A stretch of DNA of 64,000 nucleotides from Cognatishimia sp. SS12 (GCF_028369055.1 NZ_JAQNCZ010000006.1:124001-188000); one strand, 5' to 3'; shown: positions 51,296 to 60,389, counted from the first letter of the stretch. Program-made: numbers and translations. The notes: generated by a model not told the origin, from the sequence alone.

Positions 51296-51978
51296 AATTG
51301 AGCCTCCACAAGGCCATTGGCGCGGGCCACGGCGATGATGGTTTTGTTGCTTGCAAGGTTCACAACGCGCAGCTCTTGGCCTTTGTGCGCGTCGCTGATG
51401 GCTTTGCCTTTGGCGGTCAGATGCATGCCGCCAAATTGCAATTGGATGGTCACGCGGTCTCCGCGCGCCACGACAATGGGCGGGATAACCGATTGGCGAT
51501 GGACCGGGCGCCCGGCGGCGAGCATGCGCCGCACCTGCATCCCTTCGAGGTTCTCGCGCTCGATCACCGCAAAATTATGCACCCGCGCCCAGGGCACATC
51601 GACCATTTCGATGTCCTGCGGCTGGATGATCTCTTCGGGCTGAATGCGCCGGTTCACCATCGGGATCGGCACGGTCAGGACCGCAAGGCCAAAGACCCGT
51701 TGAATGGTGCCACGATCCGAGACGACATTAGCGATAAATTGCCCGGTGTCCTGATCAACCCAGAATTCTTGAATATATTCGCCATCGCGCGGCAAGCCAT
51801 CGGCTAGGCGCACCGAGAAATAGCCATTTTCAGGCATGGCCACGGCATATTCTGCGGCGGCGCGTTCGGCGACAAGCTCGGTGATCGGCGCGGCCTGAAG
51901 TGGCCCGAAGGAGAGGGGCAAAAGCGCCGCCAGACAGGCGCGGCGCAGATATTTCAGATATTTAGGGAGCGCGCGCAT
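51292..51978 (-). CDS. flgA: Flagellar P-ring assembly chaperone FlgA
   Basis: 228 residues with a signal peptide ('LKYLRRACLAALLPLSFG') and the SAF/FlgA C-terminal domain ('MVNRRIQPEEIIQPQDIEMV', 'LEGMQVRRMLAAGRPVHRQS', 'GRVTIQL'-like 'GDRVTIQLQFGGMHLTAKGK'). A periplasmic chaperone for FlgI, whose gene is at 60.4 kb. Two bases after flgG. Confidence 0.93.
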   Translation of the reverse strand: MRALPKYLKYLRRACLAALLPLSFGPLQAAPITELVAERAAAEYAVAMPENGYFSVRLADGLPRDGEYIQEFWVDQDTGQFIANVVSDRGTIQRVFGLAVLTVPIPMVNRRIQPEEIIQPQDIEMVDVPWARVHNFAVIERENLEGMQVRRMLAAGRPVHRQSVIPPIVVARGDRVTIQLQFGGMHLTAKGKAISDAHKGQELRVVNLASNKTIIAVARANGLVEAQF

Positions 51979-51980
51979 GG

Positions 51981-52766
51981 TTATTTAATCTGATTGGCGG
52001 TTTGCAGCATCTGATCAGCGGTCTCGATCGCTTTTGAATTCATTTCATAGGCGCGTTGTGCCGAGATCAGATCGGTGATCTGCTGGATGATATTGACGTT
52101 GGAATTTTCCAGATGCCCCTGGCGGATGACACCAATGCCCGGATCGCCGGGGGTCACGGTTGTGGCCTCGCCGGAGGCGGCGGTCTGTTCGAGCAGGTTG
52201 TTGCCGATCGGTTTCATGCCTGCCTCATTGAGAAAGGTTGCCATCGTCAGCTGGCCCAGTTCCACCGGGTCGGAGTCATTGTCGACATAGGCCATCACCA
52301 CACCCTGCGCGTTGACGACCACTTGCCGGGTGCCTTCGGGAATTGTGACCCCTGGGTCCACCTCATAGCCATCTAGGGTCACAATCTGACCCTCGGCCGA
52401 CAGGTTGAAATTGCCAGCGCGGGTATAGGCGAGGCTGCCATCCGGGCGGTTGACCACAAAATAGCCGCGCCCCTCGATCGCCAGATCCATCTGATTTTCG
52501 GTCTGAATAAGGCCGCCTTGGCTATTGAGCCGCATCACGCCGGCGCCCTGCACGCCAAGGCCAACGTTCAGCCCGACGGGGCGCGCGGTTCCATCTGCAG
52601 AGGTCAGCGCGCCCTCTTGCAGCATGGATTGATAGATCAGATCCTGAAAGGCGGCGCGGCCGCTTTTGAAGCCGGTGGTATTGGCGTTTGCGATATTGTT
52701 GGCGATCACGTCCACGTTGGTCTGCTGTGCCAACATGCCGGTCGCTGCGATGCCCAGTGCCTTCAT
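51981..52766 (-). CDS. flgG: Flagellar distal rod protein FlgG
   Basis: 261 residues, standard. Begins 'MKALGIAATGMLAQQTNVDV' and 'IANNIANANTTGFKSGRAAF' and ends with the C-terminal rod helix ('NVNIIQQITDLISAQRAYEM', 'NSKAIETADQMLQTANQI'). Second gene of the flgF operon, 30 bp after flgF. Confidence 0.97.
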   Translation of the reverse strand: MKALGIAATGMLAQQTNVDVIANNIANANTTGFKSGRAAFQDLIYQSMLQEGALTSADGTARPVGLNVGLGVQGAGVMRLNSQGGLIQTENQMDLAIEGRGYFVVNRPDGSLAYTRAGNFNLSAEGQIVTLDGYEVDPGVTIPEGTRQVVVNAQGVVMAYVDNDSDPVELGQLTMATFLNEAGMKPIGNNLLEQTAASGEATTVTPGDPGIGVIRQGHLENSNVNIIQQITDLISAQRAYEMNSKAIETADQMLQTANQIK

Positions 52767-52796
52767 TGCCTCTTGCTCCTGCTCTCTGTCGCCAGA

Positions 52797-53534
52797 TCAG
52801 ACCACACGCCCAAGTCGTTGAATCGCTTGCTTGGTGAGGTCATTTTCTTCGTTCATCAATTTCACCGCGCGCTCATAAGCGCGCTGAATATCCATCAGGT
52901 GGATCATCTCCACCACAGGTTTGACATTGCTCTGCTCGATATATCCTTGGGCAATGGTGCCCTCTTCGGTACCTTCGGCGCCGCCCTGCGGGGCCAGAAA
53001 CAACCCATTGCCAAGCGCTTCCATCGCAGAGGGGTCACTGACCTGAAACAGCCCGATGCGCCCGATGGTGCCGCCGTTCTGATCGGTGATGGTGCCATCC
53101 AGTGCGATGGTGACGGATTGGCCGGTTTCGGCCGGGATGGTGATGGGGGCACCGCTGATATCCACGACGGGCGAGCCGCCCATGGTCACAAGTCGCCCTT
53201 CTGTGTCGATGGTCAGCCGCCCGTCACGCCCATAGGCGGTTTGCCCGCCTGCGGTCTCATAGCCAAGCCAACTGGTGCCGGTGACGGCAATGTCCAGCGG
53301 GTTGCCGGTGGGCAGCAGCGCCCCCTGCGTCATGTCAACGTAGACGCCCTTGTCCTTGACGTAATTGACGGCGGTGGTGTCATCGCCCGTGTTGGCGGGG
53401 TCAACCGCTTCGAGCAAGGGGTGCGAGGTCTTGTAGCCTGCGGTCGACGCGTTGGCCATGTTGTGCGCGGCCAGATCGATGCTGCGCTCAAGCGCGGTCG
53501 CAAGCGAAAGGGAGACGTAATTTGTTGTTCCCAT
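52797..53534 (-). CDS. flgF: Flagellar proximal rod protein FlgF
   Basis: 245 residues. N-terminal rod helix ('YVSLSLATALERSIDLAAHN', 'MANASTAGYKTSHPLLE') and C-terminal 'SNVKPVVEMIHLMDIQRAYE'. First gene of the minus-strand flgF-flgG-flgA-flgH-fliL2 operon, divergent from the TPR protein gene. Confidence 0.93.
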   Translation of the reverse strand: MGTTNYVSLSLATALERSIDLAAHNMANASTAGYKTSHPLLEAVDPANTGDDTTAVNYVKDKGVYVDMTQGALLPTGNPLDIAVTGTSWLGYETAGGQTAYGRDGRLTIDTEGRLVTMGGSPVVDISGAPITIPAETGQSVTIALDGTITDQNGGTIGRIGLFQVSDPSAMEALGNGLFLAPQGGAEGTEEGTIAQGYIEQSNVKPVVEMIHLMDIQRAYERAVKLMNEENDLTKQAIQRLGRVV

Positions 53535-53606
53535 GCCAGAGCCTCACACATATCGGCTTCAAGAACAGCCGGGCGGATATTAGGAATACCTTGGTTATTG
53601 CTTGTT

Positions 53607-53667
53607 AAACTATCCATCAATATAAAGATTAAAACAAGATTTAATTCTGGATAGACAAGGATAGTTT
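53607..53667. promoter_or_regulatory. Inverted repeat in flgF / TPR-gene divergent region
   Basis: AAACTATCC (53607-53615) and GGATAGTTT (53659-53667) are perfect 9-bp inverted arms 43 bp apart; a third GGATAG at 53649 is 10 bp before the second arm. CAAGGATAG (53656-53664) overlaps the right arm. Likely regulatory sites between the two divergent genes. Confidence 0.45.
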
Positions 53668-53674
53668 CGGGATC

Positions 53675-55513
53675 GTGTCGCCACTCATGAACAATGCGCG
53701 CATTTCTTTGATGGCCCTATTGCTAGGGCTGGTCAGCAGTGCTGCGTTGCAGGCGGCCTCTTCGCCCGAAGAGATCACCGCGCCGGCCCCGTTGCGCGCC
53801 ACGCCCGAGCGTATCCAGCCCCCGCCGACGGGTGTGCAGCAACTTTGGGATCTGGATCTGCGCCGCTGGCCGGAAGAGCGGTTTTATGAAAACGTGACCG
53901 CCCAGGTGGATCTGCTTTCGCGCTCGCATGGCGCGGAAAGCGTCGCTGTCATGCTCGACACCGCGGAAATCTATCTGGGGCAGATGATGGTGTTCGAAGC
54001 GGGCTCCATCCTGGATGCGGCCGTGCCCGAAGGTCCGGCGCAAGCGCGGCGCCTGCGCGCGCTGCAGGACGCGCGCCATCTTCTCGAAGGCGTGCCGGTT
54101 ATGGATTTCGAAGGCTCGCCGCTCGCGGAATTTGGCCGCGAGGACCGCGCCTTTTGGGCCGCCATGCAGGCCATTGCCACGGCCGATGCGCCGCTGTTGA
54201 CGGCCAACTTGGAACCGGGCCTTTTGGGCCTTATGCACCAAACCCGCCCGGTGGCACGCACGGTTCTGCCGGTGTTGACTGAGGCAATGATTGAATCCGG
54301 TGCCCATGCGATGGCGGCGCAAGCACTGCGCCTGATGGATGAATTCCCCGGTCTCTCCGAAGGTTCTGTCGGGCTGTACCTGCGTGGGCGGGCCGAGGAA
54401 GTGCAACGTAACGAGGCCGCTGCCCTCACGGCCTATTTCAAAGCGTCCAAGGGCTGGGACCGATTTGCCGCACGTGCCCGGCTTGCGCTGGCCGAGATGG
54501 CGCTGGCCGATGGTGGGCGCGGGGCCATTTTGGCGGCTAAGGATGTGCTGGAATACGGGGCGGACAGCTGGAAGGGCGACCATCTGGAAATCGCCACCCT
54601 GCAATCGCTTGCCGAGGTTTACGAGGCCAACAACGACAGCGTTGATGCGCTGACGACCCTTGGCATGATTATGTTGCGGTTCCCGACAAGCGCGGCGGCC
54701 AAAGAGGCCGAGCTGGAGGCGGCAGGGGCCTTGGCCGAGGTTTACCGGCAAGGCGAAGCCGGGGAGCTGCCCATGTCGCGGTGGTTGGCGGTGCATTATC
54801 AGCTGGTACCCGCTTTCCGCTATTACGACCAGTTCCCGGATTACGTGGAACGGGTCGGGGATTTTCTTTTGGCGCAGGGCGGCACCACCATGGCGGCCAA
54901 GGAATATCAGCGCGCCATCGATTTGCGCAAAGATCTGGTGCTGCACTATCCGGACAAAGCGGACGCGGCGCAGGATTTTCGCCTGCAATTCAAGCTTGCC
55001 ACAGCCTTTGCCAAAGGCGGGCAGTATCAGGACGCCAAGGCGCTTTTGATGGCCATGGATGTGCCGGAAGATCAGAAAAAACGCAATGATGTGAACGCGC
55101 TGCGATCAGACGTCATGGCGCGCCTGGGGGATAAGGATGGGCTGTTGCGTACCCATGTGCAGGCCCCCAGCGCGCAGAATTTGCGCAACGTCGGCCTGGC
55201 GCTTTGGAAGAACCAGGATTGGGATGAGGCGCGCATCTTTTTTGACCGGCTATGGGCGGAATACCCCGGGCAGTTTGATGTTGATGATGCGACCTATCTT
55301 TTGATCGCTGCGCATCGCTCCGGCGATATTGCAGCAGCGCAGCGGGTTGTCGCGGCCTTTCCGAATTTGACCGAAAGCGCCGGATTGATGCGGGTTGCGC
55401 AAAGCTTGCTGGCACCCCCGGCAGAACTGATGCCTTTGACCCGTCAAGCCGCAGAAGAGCGCATGAACAGTCTGGATCAGTCTTTGGATAATCTGAAAAA
55501 CTCTGGTCTTTGA
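53675..55513 (+). CDS. Periplasmic TPR-type protein of the flagellar cluster
   Basis: 612 residues from the GTG at 53675, or 608 from the ATG at 53687; neither has a strong ribosome binding site. N-terminal signal peptide ('ISLMALLLGLVSSAALQAA'), then helical repeats of TPR type ('AALTAYFKASKGWDRFAARA', 'TLQSLAEVYEANNDSVDALT', 'FKLATAFAKGGQYQDAKALL'). A periplasmic scaffold is likely. It may correspond to the MotC/MotK-like TPR proteins of alphaproteobacterial motility, but I cannot match it to a named family. Monocistronic, divergent from flgF. Confidence 0.7.
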   Translation: MSPLMNNARISLMALLLGLVSSAALQAASSPEEITAPAPLRATPERIQPPPTGVQQLWDLDLRRWPEERFYENVTAQVDLLSRSHGAESVAVMLDTAEIYLGQMMVFEAGSILDAAVPEGPAQARRLRALQDARHLLEGVPVMDFEGSPLAEFGREDRAFWAAMQAIATADAPLLTANLEPGLLGLMHQTRPVARTVLPVLTEAMIESGAHAMAAQALRLMDEFPGLSEGSVGLYLRGRAEEVQRNEAAALTAYFKASKGWDRFAARARLALAEMALADGGRGAILAAKDVLEYGADSWKGDHLEIATLQSLAEVYEANNDSVDALTTLGMIMLRFPTSAAAKEAELEAAGALAEVYRQGEAGELPMSRWLAVHYQLVPAFRYYDQFPDYVERVGDFLLAQGGTTMAAKEYQRAIDLRKDLVLHYPDKADAAQDFRLQFKLATAFAKGGQYQDAKALLMAMDVPEDQKKRNDVNALRSDVMARLGDKDGLLRTHVQAPSAQNLRNVGLALWKNQDWDEARIFFDRLWAEYPGQFDVDDATYLLIAAHRSGDIAAAQRVVAAFPNLTESAGLMRVAQSLLAPPAELMPLTRQAAEERMNSLDQSLDNLKNSGL

Positions 55514-55583
55514 CGGCGCAAATGTGTCGTTTCCGATGCCTCAGCAAAGATAAAAATCACCTGTTTTTGCAGATTTAGCTAAT

Positions 55584-55603
55584 CTTTTAACTTTCCTTAA
55601 AAG
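55584..55603. promoter_or_regulatory. Inverted repeat upstream of flgE
   Basis: CTTTTAA-CTTTCC-TTAAAAG: perfect 7-bp arms around 6 bp, 59 bp before the flgE ATG. It resembles a CtrA box but the TTAA spacing is 6, not 7. Spacer length equals that of the CAAGAATA dyad at flgI. Confidence 0.4.
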
Positions 55604-55661
55604 AAAATCATGTAATTCTTCCGTAAGGCAAACCAAAAACAAAAAAATTGAGGCTATTGTC

Positions 55662-56963
55662 ATGTCAATTTCCAGTGCATTGCAAACCGGGGTCAGCGGT
55701 CTTCAGGCCAACTCTCAAGCGGTTGGCGGCATCTCTGAAAACATCGCCAACGCGAACACGGTCGGCTATCGCCGCGGGTTTTCGCATATGGTCACAACCA
55801 CAGCCTCTGGCGGCAACGGCAACGGCGTGCTATCGGTTTCGGCGGTCGAAGCGCATGATATCAGCCGTTCCGGTGGTCTGATTTCCACCAATTCCGGCAC
55901 CGATCTAGCGATTGGCGGGGCGGGCTTTTTCATCGTGTCGGTTAACCCGAACGAGACCGTGCAAACCAACTATATGTTGACCCGCGCCGGGTCGTTCCTG
56001 CCCGACAAAGACGGCAACCTGAAGAATGCCGCAGGCTTTTTCCTTTCGGGCTTTCCCTATGGCACCGATGGCACCATCGGCAATGTGGACCGCAGTTCCT
56101 TCGGCTCGATGGAGACGGTGAACGTCGGCAACATCAGCCTATCAGCGGCGGGGACAACCGAAATGGGCGTTGTCGGCAACCTGCCTGCGCAGGATACCGG
56201 ATTGGCCACACCCGGCGCGCCGTTTGAGACCTCTTCCGAGTTTTTCACGGGCCTGGGCGAAACCCAGCGCATTGAATTCAGCTGGCAGCCGTCCAGCACC
56301 GAAAACGAATGGAATGTCACGCTGCGGGATCACACTGGTACCGATCTGGGTTCTGTGACCGTGAACTTTAACGATTCAGGCTCTTTGTCGGGCACGCCGG
56401 CCAGCTATTCGGGCGCGACCTCAGCGGCGACAGCACCAGCGGCGTTTTCCTTTGATACCGCGACGGGTCAGGCGACCATCACAGTGAACAATGGCACCAC
56501 CCCGCAGACCATCGTTGTCGACCTGGGGGAGCCGGGCAGCTTCTCGGGGATCACGCAGTTCGCTGGTGATTTTTCGCAGTCTTTTGAACGCGATGGCTCC
56601 AGCGTGGGGGAATTGGTGCGCACCGAAATCGACGAGGCGGGCACATTGTTCGGCGTGTTTGACAACGGTATGCGCCGCCCGCTTTACGAAATTCCGGTGG
56701 CGACGGTGGCCAACCCCAATGGCCTGCTGGAAGAAAAGGGCAATGCCTACAGCCTGTCCGGCGAAACGGGGGCCTTCTTTGCGCTACAGGCCAACTCCGG
56801 TTCCACCGGTTCCATCAACGGCAATGCGCTTGAAGGATCCAACGTGGATATCGCCGAAGAGATGACCGATCTCATCCGTGTGCAGCGCGCCTTTTCGACC
56901 AATGCAAAGGTGATCACCACAGTGGATGACATGATGGAAGAAACCACGCGACTGAAACGATAG
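55662..56963 (+). CDS. flgE: Flagellar hook protein FlgE
   Basis: 433 residues. N-terminal rod/hook helix ('SSALQTGVSGLQANSQAVGG', 'ISENIANANTVGYRRGFSHM'), central hook domains, C-terminal 'GSNVDIAEEMTDLIRVQRAF' and 'TTVDDMMEETTRLKR'. Head of flgE-flgK-flgL. The N-terminal consensus and central size fit FlgE better than FlgG or FlgF. Confidence 0.94.
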   Translation: MSISSALQTGVSGLQANSQAVGGISENIANANTVGYRRGFSHMVTTTASGGNGNGVLSVSAVEAHDISRSGGLISTNSGTDLAIGGAGFFIVSVNPNETVQTNYMLTRAGSFLPDKDGNLKNAAGFFLSGFPYGTDGTIGNVDRSSFGSMETVNVGNISLSAAGTTEMGVVGNLPAQDTGLATPGAPFETSSEFFTGLGETQRIEFSWQPSSTENEWNVTLRDHTGTDLGSVTVNFNDSGSLSGTPASYSGATSAATAPAAFSFDTATGQATITVNNGTTPQTIVVDLGEPGSFSGITQFAGDFSQSFERDGSSVGELVRTEIDEAGTLFGVFDNGMRRPLYEIPVATVANPNGLLEEKGNAYSLSGETGAFFALQANSGSTGSINGNALEGSNVDIAEEMTDLIRVQRAFSTNAKVITTVDDMMEETTRLKR

Positions 56964-56987
56964 TAGCAAGGTTAAGAGGCGTCTGAC

Positions 56988-58406
56988 ATGAGCCTTTCGG
57001 GAGCCCTCTATACGGCCACAGCCGGTCTGAACGTGAACCAGAGCCTGTCTCGGGTGACGGCGGGCAACGTGGCCAATGCCATGACCGAAGGCTATGCGCG
57101 ACGCGATGCGCATCTTGTCAGCACTTCGATTGGCACCGGCGGCGTGCAAGTTGCGGAAATCCGCCGCGAAGTTGACGCCGCGCTGGTGCGCATGTCGCGC
57201 AATGAAAATTCCAAAATGGCAGAGCAGCAGGCCATCCACGAAGGCCTGCGCGACTATACGCTGTTTCTGGGGCAGATTGGCGATGGGGCCTCGCCAGCGG
57301 AAAAATTCTCGGCCTTCAATTCGTCGATGACAACGCTGGTCAACCTGCCGTCCTCGGCAGCGGCGCAGCAAGGGGCGGTGTTTGCGGCAGAGGATCTGGC
57401 CGCCTCGATCCGCGATGCCAGTGATCGGCTCGCGAATGTGCGCGCTGATGTTGATATGGAAATTCGCTATGAGGTCTCTGACCTCAACGACATGCTCTAT
57501 CAGCTGCGCGACTTTAACACCCGGCTGGGTGATTTTGCGCCCGGTTCGCATGAGGCGGCGGCGTTTCATGATCAGATCGCCAAGACGCTTGATCAGGTGT
57601 CGGGCATTGTCGATATCCGTGTGACGCAGACCGCTGATGGCTGGGTCAATGTCTATACCACCGGCGGCGCGGCGCTGCTGGAGGGGGACCGGGTGCAAGA
57701 CGTGACCTATAACCCCGGCGATGGCAGTTTTTTTGCCGGATCGCAGGAGATCACGCCCGGTGAACCCGGCGTGCGCGGGATCGAACATGGCAGTCTGGCT
57801 GGGTTTGCGACGCTAAAGCGCGAAACCATCCCGCAGTTTCAGTTGCAGCTTGATGAATATGCGCGTGGGCTGATTCAGTCTTTTGAGGCAGCCGACGCGA
57901 CGCTGACCACCGGGCAGGCGGGTCTGTTCACCGACAACGGCTTTGCCTTTGATGCGGCAAACCTTGAGGGCTTGGCCTCGCGCCTGCGCGTCAATGAGGC
58001 GCTGCATGCTGGTGCCGGCGGCTCGGCCTGGCTGATCCGCGATGGGTTGGGGGCCACGGCGCAGGGGCCGGCGTCATCCGCCACGCAGATTCAGGCGTTT
58101 ATTGACGGGATGAACCAGTCGTTTTCCGCCGATCCGGGCACTGGGATCAATGCGGCGGTCACATTGGCGGATTTCGGGGCCGAAGTCGTCACCGCGCAGG
58201 GCACCGCGACCGCCCGCGCTGAGCAAAGCTATAATGCCGCCCGGTCTGCAGCCGAGGTGATCCAGGCCTCTCGACAGAATGTCGAGGGCGTCAATATCGA
58301 CGAAGAAATGCAAAAGCTGATGATGATCGAGCAGAGTTTCGCGGCCAATTCTAAGATGCTGACCGCGGTGGCCGAAATGCTCGATACCTTGTTGGCAGCG
58401 GTCTAG
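56988..58406 (+). CDS. flgK: Hook-associated protein FlgK
   Basis: 472 residues, near the usual alphaproteobacterial length. Starts 'SLSGALYTATAGLNVNQSLS' and ends with the helical 'GVNIDEEMQKLMMIEQSFAA' and 'NSKMLTAVAEMLDTLLAAV'. First hook-filament junction protein; lies 24 bp after flgE and before flgL. Confidence 0.94.
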   Translation: MSLSGALYTATAGLNVNQSLSRVTAGNVANAMTEGYARRDAHLVSTSIGTGGVQVAEIRREVDAALVRMSRNENSKMAEQQAIHEGLRDYTLFLGQIGDGASPAEKFSAFNSSMTTLVNLPSSAAAQQGAVFAAEDLAASIRDASDRLANVRADVDMEIRYEVSDLNDMLYQLRDFNTRLGDFAPGSHEAAAFHDQIAKTLDQVSGIVDIRVTQTADGWVNVYTTGGAALLEGDRVQDVTYNPGDGSFFAGSQEITPGEPGVRGIEHGSLAGFATLKRETIPQFQLQLDEYARGLIQSFEAADATLTTGQAGLFTDNGFAFDAANLEGLASRLRVNEALHAGAGGSAWLIRDGLGATAQGPASSATQIQAFIDGMNQSFSADPGTGINAAVTLADFGAEVVTAQGTATARAEQSYNAARSAAEVIQASRQNVEGVNIDEEMQKLMMIEQSFAANSKMLTAVAEMLDTLLAAV

Positions 58407-58415
58407 GGGTTTGAA

Positions 58416-59501
58416 ATGAGCTGGCTTTCAACGCGCATGTCGACCTACCAGATGAATTACTTTCTGCGGGACAATGTTTCGCAATCCTCGCTGCAGTTGC
58501 AGCGGGCGGGGCAAGAGCTGTCGACCGGACGCCGGTCTGACATGTTTGGCGATCTGGGGCCGCGTGCTGGTATCGCCATCACGATGCGGGGCCGCGAAGA
58601 AAACACGCAATCTTATATCACCGCCAACAAGGCGCTGGAAAACAAGCTCGAAGCGATGCTGACGGCCGTGACGGCCATCCGCGATCCTGCGCAGGATGTG
58701 CTGCAGGCCGTGCTGCTGAACAAGGAAGCGCCGGTGACAGGGGCGCATGCGATGCAGGCGCAGGCCCGCGCCGCGCTGGAAACTGTGATCAGCACGCTTA
58801 ATACCAGTTTCAATGGCGAACATCTTTTTGCGGGCACGGTCAGCAATGTGCCGCCCATGACCCGCTGGAGCGAGGCGCACCCGGACACGGGCCTTTCGCC
58901 AGAGGCCATCATGCAGGCGGTGATTGGCACCGGCCCGGCAGACGCCACCGAAGCGGCCACCATCATCGCTGAACTTGATGCGGTGTTTTCCTCATCGCAT
59001 GGGACGACGCCGGATTATGATTTTGAGGCCAGTTTTTATTCCGGCACACCGGAACTGGACGGCGGCGGCCAGCCCAGCGAACGTATCACAGCGCGGCTGG
59101 ATGTGGGGCAGGTGCTGAATTATGGCGTGCAGGCCAATGATCAGGGTCTGCGCGATGTCATCAAGGGCCTTGCGATGATTGCCACTATTGATCCGCAGGA
59201 CATCACCGACCCGGACGCCTATCGCGCCTGGATGGAGGAAGCCACACAGGTGCTGTCCTCGGGGGTGCAGGGCACATTGGATGCGGCGACGAACATCGGG
59301 TTCAACCAGCAATTGGTTGATAAGGCCCAGCAGCGGCTTGAAGATATGTCACTCGTGCAGCGCACGCAGATCGGCACCTATGAGAACATTGACCCCTACG
59401 AGGTCGCCACAAAGATGACCGCACTCGAAACCCAACTGCAGGCCAGTTACAATGTTTCGGCGCGGCTTTCAGGGCTAAGCATCCTCAGCCACATGCGCTA
59501 A
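58416..59501 (+). CDS. flgL: Hook-associated protein FlgL
   Basis: 361 residues. Flagellin-like N-terminus ('QMNYFLRDNVSQSSLQLQRA', 'GQELSTGRRSDMFGDLG') and C-terminus ('MTALETQLQASYNVSARLSG', 'LSILSHMR') without the hypervariable middle. Second junction protein. 9 bp after flgK; no terminator was seen before the convergent regulator gene. Confidence 0.92.
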   Translation: MSWLSTRMSTYQMNYFLRDNVSQSSLQLQRAGQELSTGRRSDMFGDLGPRAGIAITMRGREENTQSYITANKALENKLEAMLTAVTAIRDPAQDVLQAVLLNKEAPVTGAHAMQAQARAALETVISTLNTSFNGEHLFAGTVSNVPPMTRWSEAHPDTGLSPEAIMQAVIGTGPADATEAATIIAELDAVFSSSHGTTPDYDFEASFYSGTPELDGGGQPSERITARLDVGQVLNYGVQANDQGLRDVIKGLAMIATIDPQDITDPDAYRAWMEEATQVLSSGVQGTLDAATNIGFNQQLVDKAQQRLEDMSLVQRTQIGTYENIDPYEVATKMTALETQLQASYNVSARLSGLSILSHMR

Positions 59502-59527
59502 TTTTTTGGGGTGTGTGGCAAGCGGCG

Positions 59528-60274
59528 TCAGGCGCGCGCTTGCAGGCTCAGTTGTGGCGTGATGGTTTCCACGGATGGCAATTCATAATCTTCCGGCGCG
59601 CTCAGCTTGTAGCCGCGCCCATGAATCGTCTCGATATACTGCGCACCGCTTTCTGCGGCAGCGGCGATTTTCTTGCGCAGCTTGCAGATATACACGTCGA
59701 TCACCTTGTCAAACGGTTGATCCGCGCTCATGCCATAGACCGCGTCATAGATGGCATTTTTCGAAATCACCTTGTTTGAATTCAGCGCTAGGTGCTGAAA
59801 AATCGAATGTTCGCGTTTGCTGAGTTTGATGCGTGCACCGGAAACCAGCGGGTCGCGGCCATCGAAAAACGCGGTCACTTCGCCCACCACAATGCTTTCG
59901 GAGGCATGGCCGTGCGAACGGCGAATGATCGAATTGATGCGCGAAAAGACTTCGGACCCTTTGATCGGGCTGACAATCACATCATCCGCGCCGCGGTCCA
60001 GCGCGGCGGCTGTATCGGTGGAATTGCGGAAATCGCGCAGGACAATCAATGGGTTCTCACAGCCAGAGGCCCGAATGGTGCGGATCTGCTTGTGGGTATT
60101 GACCGACTCGCCAATCAGGATCGCCCGATGCTCGCAACCCGGTTGCGTCAGAGGGGCCAGCCCGGTGTCAAAAAACTCTTCACCAACAAAGAGAGGCTTT
60201 AAGCCAACATTTTCCAGCTCCGCCGCAAGGGACGCCCGCCGCTTTTCGCGCGGTTCAAATACATAGGCGCGCAT
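59528..60274 (-). CDS. ftcR: FtcR/Rem-like OmpR-family flagellar regulator
   Basis: 248 residues from the ATG at 60274, which has GGAGG five bases upstream; the frame stays open to 60319. The N-terminal receiver-like domain has Gly55 at the expected phosphoacceptor position ('AILIGESVNT'). The C-terminal winged helix is strong ('IKLSKREHSIFQHLALNSNK', 'DKVIDVYICKLRKKIAAAAE', 'IETIHGRGYKL'). Closest in type to FtcR of Brucella and Rem of Sinorhizobium, master or mid-level flagellar activators. Divergent from flgI across a region with a CtrA box and a CAAGAATA dyad. Confidence 0.85.
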   Translation of the reverse strand: MRAYVFEPREKRRASLAAELENVGLKPLFVGEEFFDTGLAPLTQPGCEHRAILIGESVNTHKQIRTIRASGCENPLIVLRDFRNSTDTAAALDRGADDVIVSPIKGSEVFSRINSIIRRSHGHASESIVVGEVTAFFDGRDPLVSGARIKLSKREHSIFQHLALNSNKVISKNAIYDAVYGMSADQPFDKVIDVYICKLRKKIAAAAESGAQYIETIHGRGYKLSAPEDYELPSVETITPQLSLQARA

Positions 60275-60316
60275 TGTCACCTCCGCCGACTTATTCATGT
60301 TATTCTTTATCGGTAG

Positions 60317-60339
60317 CAAGGATAAATTATCTATTCAAT
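60317..60339. promoter_or_regulatory. Imperfect dyad CAAGGATA / TATTCAAT
   Basis: CAAGGATA (60317-60324) and TATTCAAT (60332-60339), 7-bp spacer, 43 bp upstream of the ftcR-like start. Related to the perfect dyad at 60390 in the same spacer. Confidence 0.4.
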
Positions 60340-60362
60340 GATAAAAGGAAAAATAATTAAGA

Positions 60363-60377
60363 TTAATTTTGGGTTAA
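60363..60377. promoter_or_regulatory. CtrA-type box TTAA-N7-TTAA
   Basis: TTAA-TTTTGGG-TTAA in the ftcR/flgI divergent spacer, 58 bp before flgI and 89 bp before the ftcR-like start. May control either or both. Confidence 0.65.
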
Positions 60378-60389
60378 AGCTAGACGTGG

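Noticed and set aside
53631-53645. Possible CtrA box TTAA-N8-TTAA before the TPR gene
   Set aside because: The spacer is 8, not 7. It is reported only as AT-rich sequence.
53723-54988. 421-codon minus-strand ORF over the TPR gene
   Set aside because: Arg/His-rich antisense frame with no motif; the plus frame has a signal peptide and TPR-like repeats.
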